From assembly GCF_030506305.1 (NCBI RefSeq), contig NZ_CP119421.1:302354-366353 (forward strand): a DNA stretch of 64,000 bases. Reading direction: 5' to 3'. Numbering within the stretch: the first letter of the stretch is position 1; each line of letters starts with the position of its first letter. The stretch is from Porifericola rhodea. Lineage in GTDB: Bacteria > Bacteroidota > Bacteroidia > Cytophagales > Cyclobacteriaceae. The translations under genes were made by a program, and so were the position numbers. The notes under the pieces were generated by a model that did no database searches, was not told the origin of the DNA, and saw only the letters and a program-made list of their open reading frames with translations. Shown one piece after another: positions 50,665-59,772 of this stretch.

Positions 50665-51761
50665 TGGTACTCTGGCACCTTCCAGGAGTTAAAAACAAGT
50701 TTGGTATTATTTTCCTTGGTTCTTACTAAGTTGCTCGCCCATAGCTGCGGACTCAAATAAGTTTCATAATAAGTGATTACCTCTTTCCTCATATTTTCTA
50801 TTAGTGAGAGGGGCATACTAAATACGCCTTCCAGCTTTAGAAGCAAATCTTCTTTACTTTTAAAGCTAATACAGTTTATTCCATCTTTTAAAGCAGGGTG
50901 AAAGTACTCACTATATTCTAATATGGGTATACAACCTACTGCCATAGCTTCTACCGCATTATGGCACATGGGCATATCTGTTCCTGGTGCAGCCAGAAAA
51001 AAATCAAAAGCACTCAGTGTACTTAACCAGTTTTCAAAGGGGATACTTATCTTTCCCGTGTCTACCAAAGTAAATTTACTGCGCTGCTCCTGTTCATCTA
51101 GCTCACTTACTAAGTTTATTTTTCTAAGCCTATCCTGAGGAAGTTTATCTCTTACATAATCAACCAAAGAGAAGCGAGCTTCTTTTTGATATAACTTTTG
51201 TACGTTTCCTCCACTATATGACTTTGGATTTAAATTTCCTGCAAATAGTACCCTCCCACTTCTCTCATTTTTCCTCAGCTCAGCTAAACGCTTATCAATG
51301 CCGCTCTCATAAATTTTGGGATGCATCATATAAGGTATGGGCTGTAAAGTGGTAGAAAAGCTCAGCGAAGCTTTAGGTGCAGCCTCTTTAATGAGAAACA
51401 CTTGATCGTACTCAGGAAAGTATACGGAATCTTTAGGAATCTGAAAATGATCAGAAATTTTAAAATTATAATTGAGAAGTAGCTTCTTATACTTGTCCAA
51501 ACGAGCCAAAAAACCATACTCCGGGTAAAAAACTATTTGATAGTCTGCATTAGCAAAAGCTTTCACAAACAGATATACGTAACGTCCCATATCACCATGC
51601 CAGTACTCTCCGTAAGGGCGGAAAACTAAAACACCATTAGTTTTTTCAGGCCTAAAATCAAGCTTTCTTTTGCTTAACAGTTCTTTATAAGCTCTTCTTG
51701 CAGAAGGGTTAATATAGCTTAAATAGCGTTTTAGCTGTTTTTCAATTTGCTTTAACTTCAT
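50661..51761 (-). CDS. Glycosyltransferase-like protein, exostosin/GT-B type
   Basis: 366 residues, not confidently assigned. The N-terminus is basic (KLKQIEKQLKRYLSYINPSA). The C-terminal third resembles a GT-B donor domain: APGTDMPMCHNAVEAMAVGC, then IPILEYSEYFHPALKDGINC, where an E-rich CHN(A)xxEAM segment sits at the place of the GT4 ExxE motif. No membrane segment. The stop overlaps the convergent paralogue B stop by 4 bases. It lies among transferase genes and is probably part of the same glycan pathway. Confidence 0.65.
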   Translation of the reverse strand: MKLKQIEKQLKRYLSYINPSARRAYKELLSKRKLDFRPEKTNGVLVFRPYGEYWHGDMGRYVYLFVKAFANADYQIVFYPEYGFLARLDKYKKLLLNYNFKISDHFQIPKDSVYFPEYDQVFLIKEAAPKASLSFSTTLQPIPYMMHPKIYESGIDKRLAELRKNERSGRVLFAGNLNPKSYSGGNVQKLYQKEARFSLVDYVRDKLPQDRLRKINLVSELDEQEQRSKFTLVDTGKISIPFENWLSTLSAFDFFLAAPGTDMPMCHNAVEAMAVGCIPILEYSEYFHPALKDGINCISFKSKEDLLLKLEGVFSMPLSLIENMRKEVITYYETYLSPQLWASNLVRTKENNTKLVFNSWKVPEYH

Positions 51762-51848
51762 GCTTCAAAAATATAGCAATTTTGCACCATGCCATACTCT
51801 TACTCAAATCTTATCGCTGAGATAAACATTTACAGATAGACTCTGTTG

Positions 51849-51886
51849 CCGGGCTAAGTGTGTTAATATGTTGTGCTTCAGCCCGG
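51849..51886 (+). promoter_or_regulatory. GC-rich hairpin upstream of the GT2 gene
   Basis: CCGGGCT-AAG (51849-51858) and CTT-C-AGCCCGG (51876-51886) pair over 10 bp with one bulged base and a loop of 17 bases. It lies 38 bases upstream of the GT2 start and is much more GC-rich than its surroundings. No T-run follows on either strand, so it is not a simple terminator. Confidence 0.42.
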
Positions 51887-51923
51887 GAATGTCGTAATTT
51901 GCCCCAAATTTAGATACAAAAGT

Positions 51924-52751
51924 ATGCACGTAGCAGTAATAATTACCACCTACAACCAACCTGAGTGGCTGGATAAAGTACTTTATGGGTATTTGCTTCA
52001 GACTTATCAGAACTTTCAGTTAGTTATTGCCGATGATGGTTCCGGTGAAGAGACCAAGGCTGTTATAGAAGAATACCAAACCAAATTTGGAGAAGATCGC
52101 CTCATTCATGTATGGCAAGCAGACGAAGGCTTTCAGAAATCACGTATCATGAACAAAGCTATTCAGGCTACAGATGCGGATTATCTTTTGTTTTCAGATG
52201 GAGACTGCATTCCACGACAAGATTTTGTGGCCACTCATGTAGATAGAGCTCAGGAAGGCTATTTTCTTTCGGGTGGTTATTTTAAGCTTACATCAGAAGT
52301 AAGTGATGCTATTGGTAAAGATGAAATTAAAAAAGGACTTGCTTTTTCTAAAGAATGGCTATATGCCCAGGGCTTGCCCAAAACCTACAAAACTTTAAAG
52401 CTTACTGCTAAAGGCAACTTTGCAAACTTTATGAACTGGATTACGCCTGCCAAGTCTCCATGGAACGGCCACAACAGTTCAGGCTGGAAAAAAGATATAG
52501 AAAGGGTAAACGGTTTTGACGAACGCATGCAATACGGAGGCCAGGATAGAGAGTTGGGAGAAAGAATGTATAATGCCGGCATTAAGTCCAAGCAGATACG
52601 CTACAGTGCTATTTGTGTACATCTGGACCATCCTCGCCCCTATCGTACCAATACCTCTATTAATAAGAACAGGGGAATAAGAGATGTGACCAAGAAAGAG
52701 AAGAAAGTCTGGACAGATTACGGTCTGGTAAAAAATAGCCACGAAGGCTAA
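51924..52751 (+). CDS. Glycosyltransferase family 2
   Basis: 275 residues from MHVAVIITTYNQPEWLDKVL; a start 17 codons earlier adds an unrelated sequence. GT-A fold: nucleotide-binding N-terminus, DDGSGEE, and the metal-binding DGDCIP (DxD) motif near residue 93. The C-terminal part has a galactosyltransferase-type acceptor region (GFDERMQYGGQDRELGERMY, about 197-216). Length fits. Inverting or retaining mode cannot be told from the motifs alone. Confidence 0.9.
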   Translation: MHVAVIITTYNQPEWLDKVLYGYLLQTYQNFQLVIADDGSGEETKAVIEEYQTKFGEDRLIHVWQADEGFQKSRIMNKAIQATDADYLLFSDGDCIPRQDFVATHVDRAQEGYFLSGGYFKLTSEVSDAIGKDEIKKGLAFSKEWLYAQGLPKTYKTLKLTAKGNFANFMNWITPAKSPWNGHNSSGWKKDIERVNGFDERMQYGGQDRELGERMYNAGIKSKQIRYSAICVHLDHPRPYRTNTSINKNRGIRDVTKKEKKVWTDYGLVKNSHEG

Positions 52752-52753
52752 AA

Positions 52754-52792
52754 AGAAAAAGCACTGTCTAAACTAGAAACAGTGCTTTTTCT
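52754..52792. terminator. Bidirectional terminator between GT2 and ahcY
   Basis: A perfect 14-bp stem (AGAAAAAGCACTGT and ACAGTGCTTTTTCT, 11-base loop) lies between convergent genes. The A-rich 5' arm and T-rich 3' arm allow it to act on both strands. Confidence 0.9.
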
Positions 52793-52808
52793 AAGCTTTA
52801 AACTAAAA

Positions 52809-54119
52809 TTAGTATCTATAATACTCAGGCTTGAAGGGGCCTTCTACCTCTACACCAATATACTCTGCCTGATCCTGGCTAAGTGTATCCAGCTCTACAC
52901 CAATTTTAGCAAGGTGAAGTGCCGCTACTTTTTCATCCAGGTGTTTAGGAAGCGTATACACAGCATTTTCGTACTTGTCTGAATACTTCCAAAGTTCTAT
53001 CTGTGCTAACACTTGGTTAGTAAATGAGTTAGACATCACAAATGAAGGGTGACCTGTAGCACAGCCAAGGTTTACAAGACGACCTTCTGCCAAAAGAATA
53101 ATCTCATTGCCGTTATCCATTTTGTAAAGATCCACTTGAGGTTTAATCTCAGTTTTACTAGCGGCATTTTTGTTTAACCAGGCTACATCAATTTCATTAT
53201 CAAAGTGGCCGATATTACATACGATGGCCTTATCTTTCATTTTTTTGAAGTGACGATCTACCAGAATATCTTTATTACCAGTAGCTGTTACAACAATGTC
53301 TGCTTCTTCTACAGCATTGTCCATTTTCTTCACTTCGTATCCATCCATAGCTGCCTGTAAAGCACAGATAGGATCAATTTCTGTAACGATTACACGTACC
53401 CCAGCACCTCTTAAAGAGCTGGCAGAACCCTTACCAACATCGCCGTATCCACCAACTACTGCTACTTTACCAGCTAGCATAACATCAGTGGCTCTGCGGA
53501 TAGCGTCTACCAAAGACTCACGGCAGCCGTACTTGTTATCAAATTTAGACTTAGTTACAGAATCGTTTACATTAATAGCGGGTAATGGAAGAGTACCTTT
53601 TCTCATACGCTCATACAGACGATGCACACCAGTGGTAGTCTCTTCAGAAAGCCCTTTTACATCCTTAGCGAGTTCAGGGTAATTGTCCAGAACCATATTG
53701 GTAAGATCTCCCCCATCATCAAGGATCATGTTCAGATGTGTTTTCTTTTCTTCATCAAAGAAGAGTGTTTGCTCAATACACCAGTTAAACTCCTCTTCTG
53801 TCATCCCTTTCCAGGCAAACACAGGTACTCCGGCAGCCGCTATAGCCGCAGCAGCATGATCCTGAGTAGAAAAAATGTTACAAGAAGACCAGGTTACATC
53901 CGCTCCTAATTCTACCAGCGTTTCTATAAGCACTGCGGTCTGAATAGTCATGTGCAGACAGCCGGCAATTCTGGCACCTTTCAAAGGTTTCTGCGGGCCA
54001 TACTCTTCACGCAAAGCCATAAGGCCAGGCATTTCAGCTTCAGCCAGTCTGATCTCTTTTCTACCCCAGTCGGCCAGCGAAATATCTTTTACTTTGTAGC
54101 GAACTTTTTCTTCAACCAT
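52809..54119 (-). CDS. ahcY: Adenosylhomocysteinase
   Basis: NAD-dependent enzyme that splits S-adenosylhomocysteine into adenosine and homocysteine in the methyl cycle. 436 residues. The N-terminal substrate domain has [15 protein letters not shown]; the NAD-binding Rossmann motif is [27 protein letters not shown] and the C-terminal NAD-tail KPEYYRY, with its conserved Lys and Tyr, are complete. Confidence 0.98.
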   Translation of the reverse strand: MVEEKVRYKVKDISLADWGRKEIRLAEAEMPGLMALREEYGPQKPLKGARIAGCLHMTIQTAVLIETLVELGADVTWSSCNIFSTQDHAAAAIAAAGVPVFAWKGMTEEEFNWCIEQTLFFDEEKKTHLNMILDDGGDLTNMVLDNYPELAKDVKGLSEETTTGVHRLYERMRKGTLPLPAINVNDSVTKSKFDNKYGCRESLVDAIRRATDVMLAGKVAVVGGYGDVGKGSASSLRGAGVRVIVTEIDPICALQAAMDGYEVKKMDNAVEEADIVVTATGNKDILVDRHFKKMKDKAIVCNIGHFDNEIDVAWLNKNAASKTEIKPQVDLYKMDNGNEIILLAEGRLVNLGCATGHPSFVMSNSFTNQVLAQIELWKYSDKYENAVYTLPKHLDEKVAALHLAKIGVELDTLSQDQAEYIGVEVEGPFKPEYYRY

Positions 54120-54218
54120 TAGAATTTTGTATTAAGTGCTTAAAAATATTGATACGAAATTAAGACATATTCACTCAACATCAAATCTGCTAACAGCGTT
54201 ATAAAAAAAGCATATTTT

Positions 54219-54974
54219 TTACTGCAAATAACTAATTTCTTTGAAGTAATATTTCTTTAATTCTCGCTCTCTTTTAACCAATAATTCACCCTCATCGCTT
54301 AGTCCATAAATTTTTCCCCGAAAGACTCCCCGCCCATCCTCAAAGCTGTGCCATTCGTCTAACCAATACAGTTGGGATAAATACTCTTCTTTTAGTGTCA
54401 ATAGCTCTCCCGCCTGAAGTTGATAATACCTTTCTTCAAATTTTATGGCAATATCTTTTAACAAAGCTTGCTTGTCCCAGGTACTTTTAGTTATTGCTTT
54501 TAAAGATGTAGCCTGAAGTTTCTCAAAGTGCATCTGGTTTACATTTATACCTATGCCAATAGCACAAGAGTGAATCATATTGACTTTCAGGTTGTTCTGA
54601 ATCAGAATACCACTAAGTTTGTGATTATTATAGTAAAGATCGTTGGGCCACTTAATTTTGAAAGGCTCGCCCAGCTGTGTACGAAGGCAATCTGATAAGG
54701 CTAAAGTAGTAATGATATTTAGATAAAATTGCTGCTGTACTTTCAGTTTAGGAAAGAGTGCTATTGTAAAAGTGAGGTTAAGACCGGCAGCAGCATCCCA
54801 GCGGGCATCTCTTTGCCCACGACCTGCAGTCTGGAAATCTGCAAGTACAATGGCACCGTTTTGCAGTTCGTCAGCAGCTAACTTTTGCATCACTACTGCG
54901 TTGGTAGAGTCACAAACAGCTAGATGTAAGAACTGACGGCCTATGAATTGCGTAAGAAAAGAATTTATGGGCAA
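54219..54974 (-). CDS. birA: Biotin--[acetyl-CoA-carboxylase] ligase, catalytic form
   Basis: Joins biotin to carrier proteins through biotinyl-AMP. 251 residues, close to the size of the catalytic plus C-terminal domains, so the N-terminal DNA-binding repressor domain of E. coli BirA is absent. Conserved are TAGRGQRDARWDAAAGLNLT (a GRG motif), the biotin-holding KWPNDLYYNNHKLSGILIQN, and a C-terminal SH3-like domain. A likely target is the carrier at 37131. Divergent from rsfS. Confidence 0.93.
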   Translation of the reverse strand: MPINSFLTQFIGRQFLHLAVCDSTNAVVMQKLAADELQNGAIVLADFQTAGRGQRDARWDAAAGLNLTFTIALFPKLKVQQQFYLNIITTLALSDCLRTQLGEPFKIKWPNDLYYNNHKLSGILIQNNLKVNMIHSCAIGIGINVNQMHFEKLQATSLKAITKSTWDKQALLKDIAIKFEERYYQLQAGELLTLKEEYLSQLYWLDEWHSFEDGRGVFRGKIYGLSDEGELLVKRERELKKYYFKEISYLQ

Positions 54975-55032
54975 GTTTTAGTAATATTGTAAATTGACTT
55001 CAAGTATTGAAAAAACAAGGTATAAATATTTC

Positions 55033-55407
55033 ATGAATTCAGAAGAACTTAGTAAAGTTGTAATGCACGGCATGCAGGAAAAGAAGGGCGAAGATATCGT
55101 GTTGATGGATTTGCGCAAGGTAAAAAATGCGATTGCCGACTATTTTGTAATCTGCTCCGGTAACTCTGACACCCACATTGATGCGATCTCAGAAGCGGTA
55201 GAAAAGGAAGTTCATAAAAATAATAAAGAAAATCCCTGGCATAGAGAAGGTAAAGAAAATAAAGAGTGGGTCTTGCTCGACTACGTAAATGTAGTGGCCC
55301 ATGTATTCAGAAAAGACCGTCGTGATTTCTATGCCCTGGAAGAACTTTGGGGTGATGCTATAATCACTGAAGTAGAATCTGAGCCGCAACACAAAAACTT
55401 TGTATAA
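55033..55407 (+). CDS. rsfS: Ribosome silencing factor
   Basis: 124 residues from the ATG of MNSEELSKVVMHGMQEKKGE; a TTG 13 codons upstream gives a longer frame without family support. It binds L14 and blocks subunit joining when nutrients are poor. The RsfS/DUF143 pattern is VLMDLRKVKNAIADYFVICS, then WVLLDYVNVVAHVFRKDRRD and FYALEELWGDA. It is followed by ftsH, a common Bacteroidota order. Confidence 0.95.
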   Translation: MNSEELSKVVMHGMQEKKGEDIVLMDLRKVKNAIADYFVICSGNSDTHIDAISEAVEKEVHKNNKENPWHREGKENKEWVLLDYVNVVAHVFRKDRRDFYALEELWGDAIITEVESEPQHKNFV

Positions 55408-55433
55408 TTAATATCGTTCTAGAGTTAGTTTTG
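55399..55433 (+). promoter_or_regulatory. Possible ftsH promoter
   Basis: TAGTTTTG (55426-55433) matches the -7 element, 27 bases upstream of ftsH. TTTG at 55399-55402 is 23 bases upstream of it, slightly beyond the usual 19-20 base spacing. ftsH may also be read through from rsfS. Confidence 0.4.
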
Positions 55434-55460
55434 TTAAACCTGGATTAGAAGAGGAAATAA

Positions 55461-57563
55461 ATGGCAAATAGCACCAAAAGGAAAAAAAAACCAATCAACA
55501 AGCCGCCGCAGAGGCCCAATTACCAAATATGGATCATCCTCTCGCTGGTGCTGCTGATCTTCGCCATCACCTATCTGAATAAAAATTCTTCAGCAATAGA
55601 AATTACTCAAAGGCAGTTTGATAAAATGCTGCAAGAGGGTGATGTAGAAGATGTTGTATTGGTAAGAAATCAAAATCTGGTAGAGGTTACCCTTACCGAA
55701 GAAGCGTTAAATGATAATGAATACCGTAACGAAGTAGAAGAGCAAAACCCTTTTTCTGTTTCCAACGGCCCTCACTATAAATTAAAAATTCCCAATCCTG
55801 AAATCTTCGACAAAAACTTTGAAGAGGCTCAGGAAGAAATTCCCGCATCCGATAAGATAGATTATAGAGTAGAAGAGCGCTCAGATATTACCAGCTTTTT
55901 ACTAAACTGGGGCTTTCTGTTTCTGATACTTTTTGGTTTCTGGTTCCTGATGCGCCGCATGGCTGGCGGAGGTGGCCCTGGCGGACAAATATTCAATATT
56001 GGCAAATCTAAAGCTGCGCTTTTTGACGCAGAAAACCGTGTTAACGTTACTTTCGATAACGTAGCCGGACTGGACGAAGCCAAAGAAGAGATTAGAGAAA
56101 TAGTTGAGTTTCTGAAGAACCCTTCTAAATACACTAATCTCGGAGGTAAAATACCTAAAGGAGCGCTACTGGTAGGTACCCCCGGTACAGGTAAAACGCT
56201 GCTTGCTAAAGCAGTAGCAGGCGAAGCAGGCGTGCCTTTCTTCTCACTATCAGGTTCTGACTTCGTAGAAATGTTTGTAGGGGTTGGAGCAGCTCGTGTT
56301 CGTGACCTTTTCAAACAGGCAAAAGAGAAGGCTCCTTGTATCATCTTTATTGATGAGATTGATGCCGTAGGTCGTGCTCGTGGTAAGGGCGCCATGCCTG
56401 GCTCCAATGATGAGCGTGAAAATACCCTTAACTCATTACTGGCAGAGATGGATGGTTTTTCTACCGACTCAGGAGTAATCATTCTGGCAGCTACAAACCG
56501 TCCGGATGTACTAGACTCTGCCCTACTACGCCCAGGTCGTTTTGATCGTCAGATTGCTATTGATAAGCCTGACATTGTTGGCCGTGAGGCAATATTTAAG
56601 GTACACCTGAAGCCTATTAAGGTTTCTAAAGATATTAATCCTAAGAAACTGGCAGCACAGACGCCTGGCTTTGCGGGAGCTGAAATCGCTAACATCTGTA
56701 ACGAAGCAGCATTAATCGCAGCCCGTCGCAATAAAAAGATGGTGGAAGTGCAAGACTTCCATGACGCGATAGACCGTGTGATTGGCGGTCTGGAGAAGAA
56801 AAATAAGATCATCTCTCCTGAAGAGAAAAACATAGTAGCATACCATGAGGCCGGCCATGCTATCGCTGGCTGGTTCCTTGAGCATGCTGACCCTTTGGTA
56901 AAAGTAAGTATTGTTCCTCGCGGAGTAGCCGCTTTGGGTTATGCTCAATATTTACCTAAAGAGCAGTTTTTATACACAACAGAGCAAATGCTGGATCAAA
57001 TGTGTATGGCACTAGGTGGTAGAGCTGCTGAGGAAGTAATTTTTGGAAAAGTTTCTACCGGAGCACAGAATGACCTGGAGCGTATCACTAAAATGGCTTA
57101 CAGCATGGTCACTATTTATGGTATGAATGACAAGGTAGGTAACGTATCTTTCCATGACTCTCAGCAGAGTGACTATAATTTTAGTAAACCTTACTCAGAA
57201 GCTACCGCCCAAACAATTGACGAAGAGGTAAGAAAAATCATTGCAAGCGCTTATGAGCGAACTAAGCAACTTCTGCTAGAAAAAAGAGAGCAATTAGAAG
57301 TGCTGGCTAAAGAATTGTTGGACAAAGAAATTCTTTTCCAGTCTGACCTTGACCGTCTCATTGGCAAACGCCCTTTCAGTAAGCCTACTACTTACCAGGC
57401 TTATACCGAAAAGGATGAAGAAGAGAATAAGGAAGAGAAAAAAGTAGATCAGGCTGAAGCCACAAAAAGCACCGACACAAGCAACAGCAGTGAAAATGGT
57501 AGCGGTTCCTCAGATCAGGATACAAAAGAAGAATCTTCCATAGAAGAAAATAAGAACTCTTAA
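55461..57563 (+). CDS. ftsH: ATP-dependent zinc metalloprotease FtsH
   Basis: Membrane AAA+ protease that degrades misfolded membrane proteins and regulatory targets. 700 residues. Membrane segments at about 23-39 and 149-164 flank a periplasmic domain. Walker A GTPGTGKT (239-246), Walker B FIDEID (296-301), pore motif [12 protein letters not shown], second region of homology with RPGRFDRQ, and the zinc site HEAGH (462-466). The last 60 residues or so are acidic and Ser/Glu/Lys-rich, likely disordered. Own terminator follows. Confidence 0.98.
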   Translation: MANSTKRKKKPINKPPQRPNYQIWIILSLVLLIFAITYLNKNSSAIEITQRQFDKMLQEGDVEDVVLVRNQNLVEVTLTEEALNDNEYRNEVEEQNPFSVSNGPHYKLKIPNPEIFDKNFEEAQEEIPASDKIDYRVEERSDITSFLLNWGFLFLILFGFWFLMRRMAGGGGPGGQIFNIGKSKAALFDAENRVNVTFDNVAGLDEAKEEIREIVEFLKNPSKYTNLGGKIPKGALLVGTPGTGKTLLAKAVAGEAGVPFFSLSGSDFVEMFVGVGAARVRDLFKQAKEKAPCIIFIDEIDAVGRARGKGAMPGSNDERENTLNSLLAEMDGFSTDSGVIILAATNRPDVLDSALLRPGRFDRQIAIDKPDIVGREAIFKVHLKPIKVSKDINPKKLAAQTPGFAGAEIANICNEAALIAARRNKKMVEVQDFHDAIDRVIGGLEKKNKIISPEEKNIVAYHEAGHAIAGWFLEHADPLVKVSIVPRGVAALGYAQYLPKEQFLYTTEQMLDQMCMALGGRAAEEVIFGKVSTGAQNDLERITKMAYSMVTIYGMNDKVGNVSFHDSQQSDYNFSKPYSEATAQTIDEEVRKIIASAYERTKQLLLEKREQLEVLAKELLDKEILFQSDLDRLIGKRPFSKPTTYQAYTEKDEEENKEEKKVDQAEATKSTDTSNSSENGSGSSDQDTKEESSIEENKNS

Positions 57564-57586
57564 TCTTCAGAAGTTCTAATAAAAAT

Positions 57587-57615
57587 AAAAGAGCTGTTTA
57601 CGCAGCTCTTTTTTT
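57587..57615 (+). terminator. Terminator after ftsH
   Basis: Stem AAAAGAGCTG/CAGCTCTTTT with a 6-base loop, followed by TTTTTTT in all. It lies 24 bases after the ftsH stop. Confidence 0.92.
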
Positions 57616-57662
57616 ATGGCCAAATTTTTGAACCACAGCTTACAAAATTTCAAGTAGCGCAT

Positions 57663-57670
57663 TACCTTTG
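57663..57670 (+). promoter_or_regulatory. Possible lpxH -7 promoter element
   Basis: TACCTTTG matches TAnnTTTG exactly, 9 bases before the lpxH ATG. No TTTG is at the expected distance upstream, so this is only a partial match. The mRNA leader would be very short. Confidence 0.35.
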
Positions 57671-57678
57671 CCGCAATT

Positions 57679-58461
57679 ATGCAAGCTAAGCCAGCCTTTC
57701 AGTTTACACTAAACACAGACAAAAAGATCTATTTCGCTTCTGATTTTCATCTGGGGGCGCCCAATTATCAGGAAAGTAGAGCAAGAGAAAAAATCATTTT
57801 AGACTGGTTTGATCAAACCCTGACCGATGCAGATGCATATATTTTACTTGGAGACCTATTTGACTTTTGGTTTGAGTATAAATATACCGTGCCTAAAGGT
57901 TTTATCAGATTTTTGGGTAAGCTTGCAGAAATAAGGGACAAAGGCATTCCCATAGTAATTTTTACTGGCAATCATGATATGTGGATGTTTGACTACCTCT
58001 CTCAGGAGTTAGACTCACCCATTGTCCGTAAGCCTGTAAGTATTCAGATTAATGAACAACTGCTTCATATTGGCCACGGTGACGGACTTGGAGGCGGCGA
58101 TCATGTATTTAAGGTATTGAAAAAGATTTTTCATGCCCGCATCAGCCAAAAGCTATTCGCTGCAGTACACCCACGTTGGGGAATGGGTATTGCTCACCTC
58201 TGGTCTCAGCAAAGCAGAAAAAAGAACCTCAAAAAAGATGAGTCTTTTAAAAGCAAAGAGGAAGAATGGATTTATCAATACTGCCTGGAAGTAGAAGCTA
58301 AAGCTCATCATCAATACTATGTATTTGGCCACCGGCACCTACCTTTAGATATACCGCTACATGAAAACAGTCGTTACTATAATATTGGCGAATGGTTAAG
58401 CTTTCAGACCTATGGTGTACACGACGGAAAGCAGTTTATACTCAAAACTTTTGAAAAATAA
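57679..58461 (+). CDS. lpxH: UDP-2,3-diacylglucosamine diphosphatase
   Basis: Cleaves UDP-2,3-diacylglucosamine to lipid X and UMP in lipid A synthesis, at the inner membrane face. 260 residues of the calcineurin-like metallophosphatase fold: SDFHLG (Asp22, His24), GDLFDFWFEY (58-67), GNHDMW (97-102), HIGHGD (130-135) and GHRH (217-220), which hold two metal ions. The middle region has the helical cap typical of LpxH. Followed with an 11-base overlap by the next gene. Confidence 0.95.
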   Translation: MQAKPAFQFTLNTDKKIYFASDFHLGAPNYQESRAREKIILDWFDQTLTDADAYILLGDLFDFWFEYKYTVPKGFIRFLGKLAEIRDKGIPIVIFTGNHDMWMFDYLSQELDSPIVRKPVSIQINEQLLHIGHGDGLGGGDHVFKVLKKIFHARISQKLFAAVHPRWGMGIAHLWSQQSRKKNLKKDESFKSKEEEWIYQYCLEVEAKAHHQYYVFGHRHLPLDIPLHENSRYYNIGEWLSFQTYGVHDGKQFILKTFEK

Positions 58462-59260
58462 AGTCCTCTACCCTTTTTTAGGCTTTCTACTTTTATGTAA
58501 TACTGCTAAATCACAGACAAGCGGTTGGCAACTGATAGATAGTCTGGGTATTACTGAAGCCACAAATGTAACTCAGGATGGCATACGCCATATCTATTGG
58601 AGTACTGTAGAGGGCGATTTGTACAAATATAATTATCGCCTAGAGGCAGAACAGGAGTTTTCGGCGCCTTACCTTAGCGAGCTGACCAGCCTGGAAGCCT
58701 CTCAGATGCTGAAAGTCTTTACTTTTTATCAAAACAGTCAGCAGTTTCAATTTTTTGATCGTTTCCTGACTTCTACCAGCAGAGCCACTATTAAGTCAGA
58801 AGATCTTACACATTTTAGCGTAGCCACCTTAAGCAGTGATCAGAAGATCTGGCTATTTGACAATAATAGTTTGCAGATAGTAAAGTACAATCCTATTCTA
58901 GAAGCTATTGAGCAACGCATAGATACACGCTACTTTTTACCCGAAGAGGCAAGTATCAAAGCTATAAAAGAATACAAAAACCGACTTTATCTTTGGTACA
59001 ATAAGGAAGTTATAGTGTTTGATTTTTTGGGAAACCTGATAAAGAAGCTGCCAATAGAAGTAGATACTCCTTTCCATTTTTATCAGGATCATCTGTATTT
59101 TGTAAAAAATAAAGAAATGCACAGCTTTCATCTAGCTAGTCTGGAACAGAAGAAATACGTTTTGCCAGTTGACAGAGAGGTGCTGCATGCAATCATTTTG
59201 GATAAAAAAGTGTTCTTATTTACTAAAAGCAAGCTCTATACACTTCTGGGTGAGCTTTAA
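58451..59260 (+). CDS. Secreted protein of unknown function
   Basis: 269 residues from a TTG in KNKVLYPFLGFLLLCNTAKSQ that gives a good signal peptide; an ATG at 58412 gives a 282-residue form with 13 extra residues inside lpxH. The TTG overlaps the lpxH end by 11 bases, which suggests coupling. The mature part has repeated short beta-strand units with aromatic residues (YKYNYRLEAEQEF, SSDQKIWLFDNNSLQIVKYN, YKNRLYLWYNKEVIVFDFLG) in the manner of a beta-propeller. Function not recognised. Confidence 0.72.
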   Translation: MKNKVLYPFLGFLLLCNTAKSQTSGWQLIDSLGITEATNVTQDGIRHIYWSTVEGDLYKYNYRLEAEQEFSAPYLSELTSLEASQMLKVFTFYQNSQQFQFFDRFLTSTSRATIKSEDLTHFSVATLSSDQKIWLFDNNSLQIVKYNPILEAIEQRIDTRYFLPEEASIKAIKEYKNRLYLWYNKEVIVFDFLGNLIKKLPIEVDTPFHFYQDHLYFVKNKEMHSFHLASLEQKKYVLPVDREVLHAIILDKKVFLFTKSKLYTLLGEL

Positions 59261-59328
59261 CAGCAGTAAATGTAAATTGTTGTTTGCTACTCAAATTTTT
59301 TTAATTTATTTGCTTACTTTTGGTAAAC

Positions 59329-59772
59329 ATGAAAAAATACAATACACGTCTTGATACTGGTTTAATTACCGGGCTTTTACTATTTTTTTTAGGAGCTCAT
59401 ACCTCTTTAGCACAAGATGTGGCAGTATACCCTTTTCTACGTAGCGCTCAGGATACTTCTATACAACAGACTACTCCTAAACTAAGTGAGACTCGTTTAA
59501 GGTATAGCAAAAATCCGCTTAATCAGGATTTTGACTTTGAGCTAAATGCTGTTTCTCAGGGTAAATTTTCCTTAAATGTATTGCAGGATACTAAAGCTAT
59601 GGTATCTATTAAAGTTTATGATATCATAGGAAACCTGTTGTACGAAGAGAATGTCCGTATTCGTGGCTCTTTTAAAAAAGAGTTTGATCTCTCCTTTCTT
59701 AAAACCAAGTTTTTTATTGTAGAAGTAGGTAATGAAGACTTCAATAAAACAAAGAGTATTGTAGTCTCCTAG
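59329..59772 (+). CDS. Small secreted protein with a sorting-domain-like C-terminus
   Basis: 147 residues from the ATG of MKKYNTRLDTGLITGLLLFF; an in-frame TTG three codons upstream is less likely. Signal peptide with cut after LAQ (about 29). The last 80 residues or so (VSIKVYDIIGNLLYEENVRI, then FFIVEVGNEDFNKTKSIVVS) resemble the type IX secretion C-terminal sorting domain (YD..GN.L pattern), though with almost no cargo domain in front. Its stop overlaps the TolC-type gene by 4 bases. Confidence 0.78.
   Translation: MKKYNTRLDTGLITGLLLFFLGAHTSLAQDVAVYPFLRSAQDTSIQQTTPKLSETRLRYSKNPLNQDFDFELNAVSQGKFSLNVLQDTKAMVSIKVYDIIGNLLYEENVRIRGSFKKEFDLSFLKTKFFIVEVGNEDFNKTKSIVVS

Noticed and set aside
55862-56482. 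Long 206-codon open frame antisense to ftsH
   Set aside because: Ser/Pro/Arg-rich translation typical of the reverse strand of a conserved gene; ftsH in the other strand is certain.
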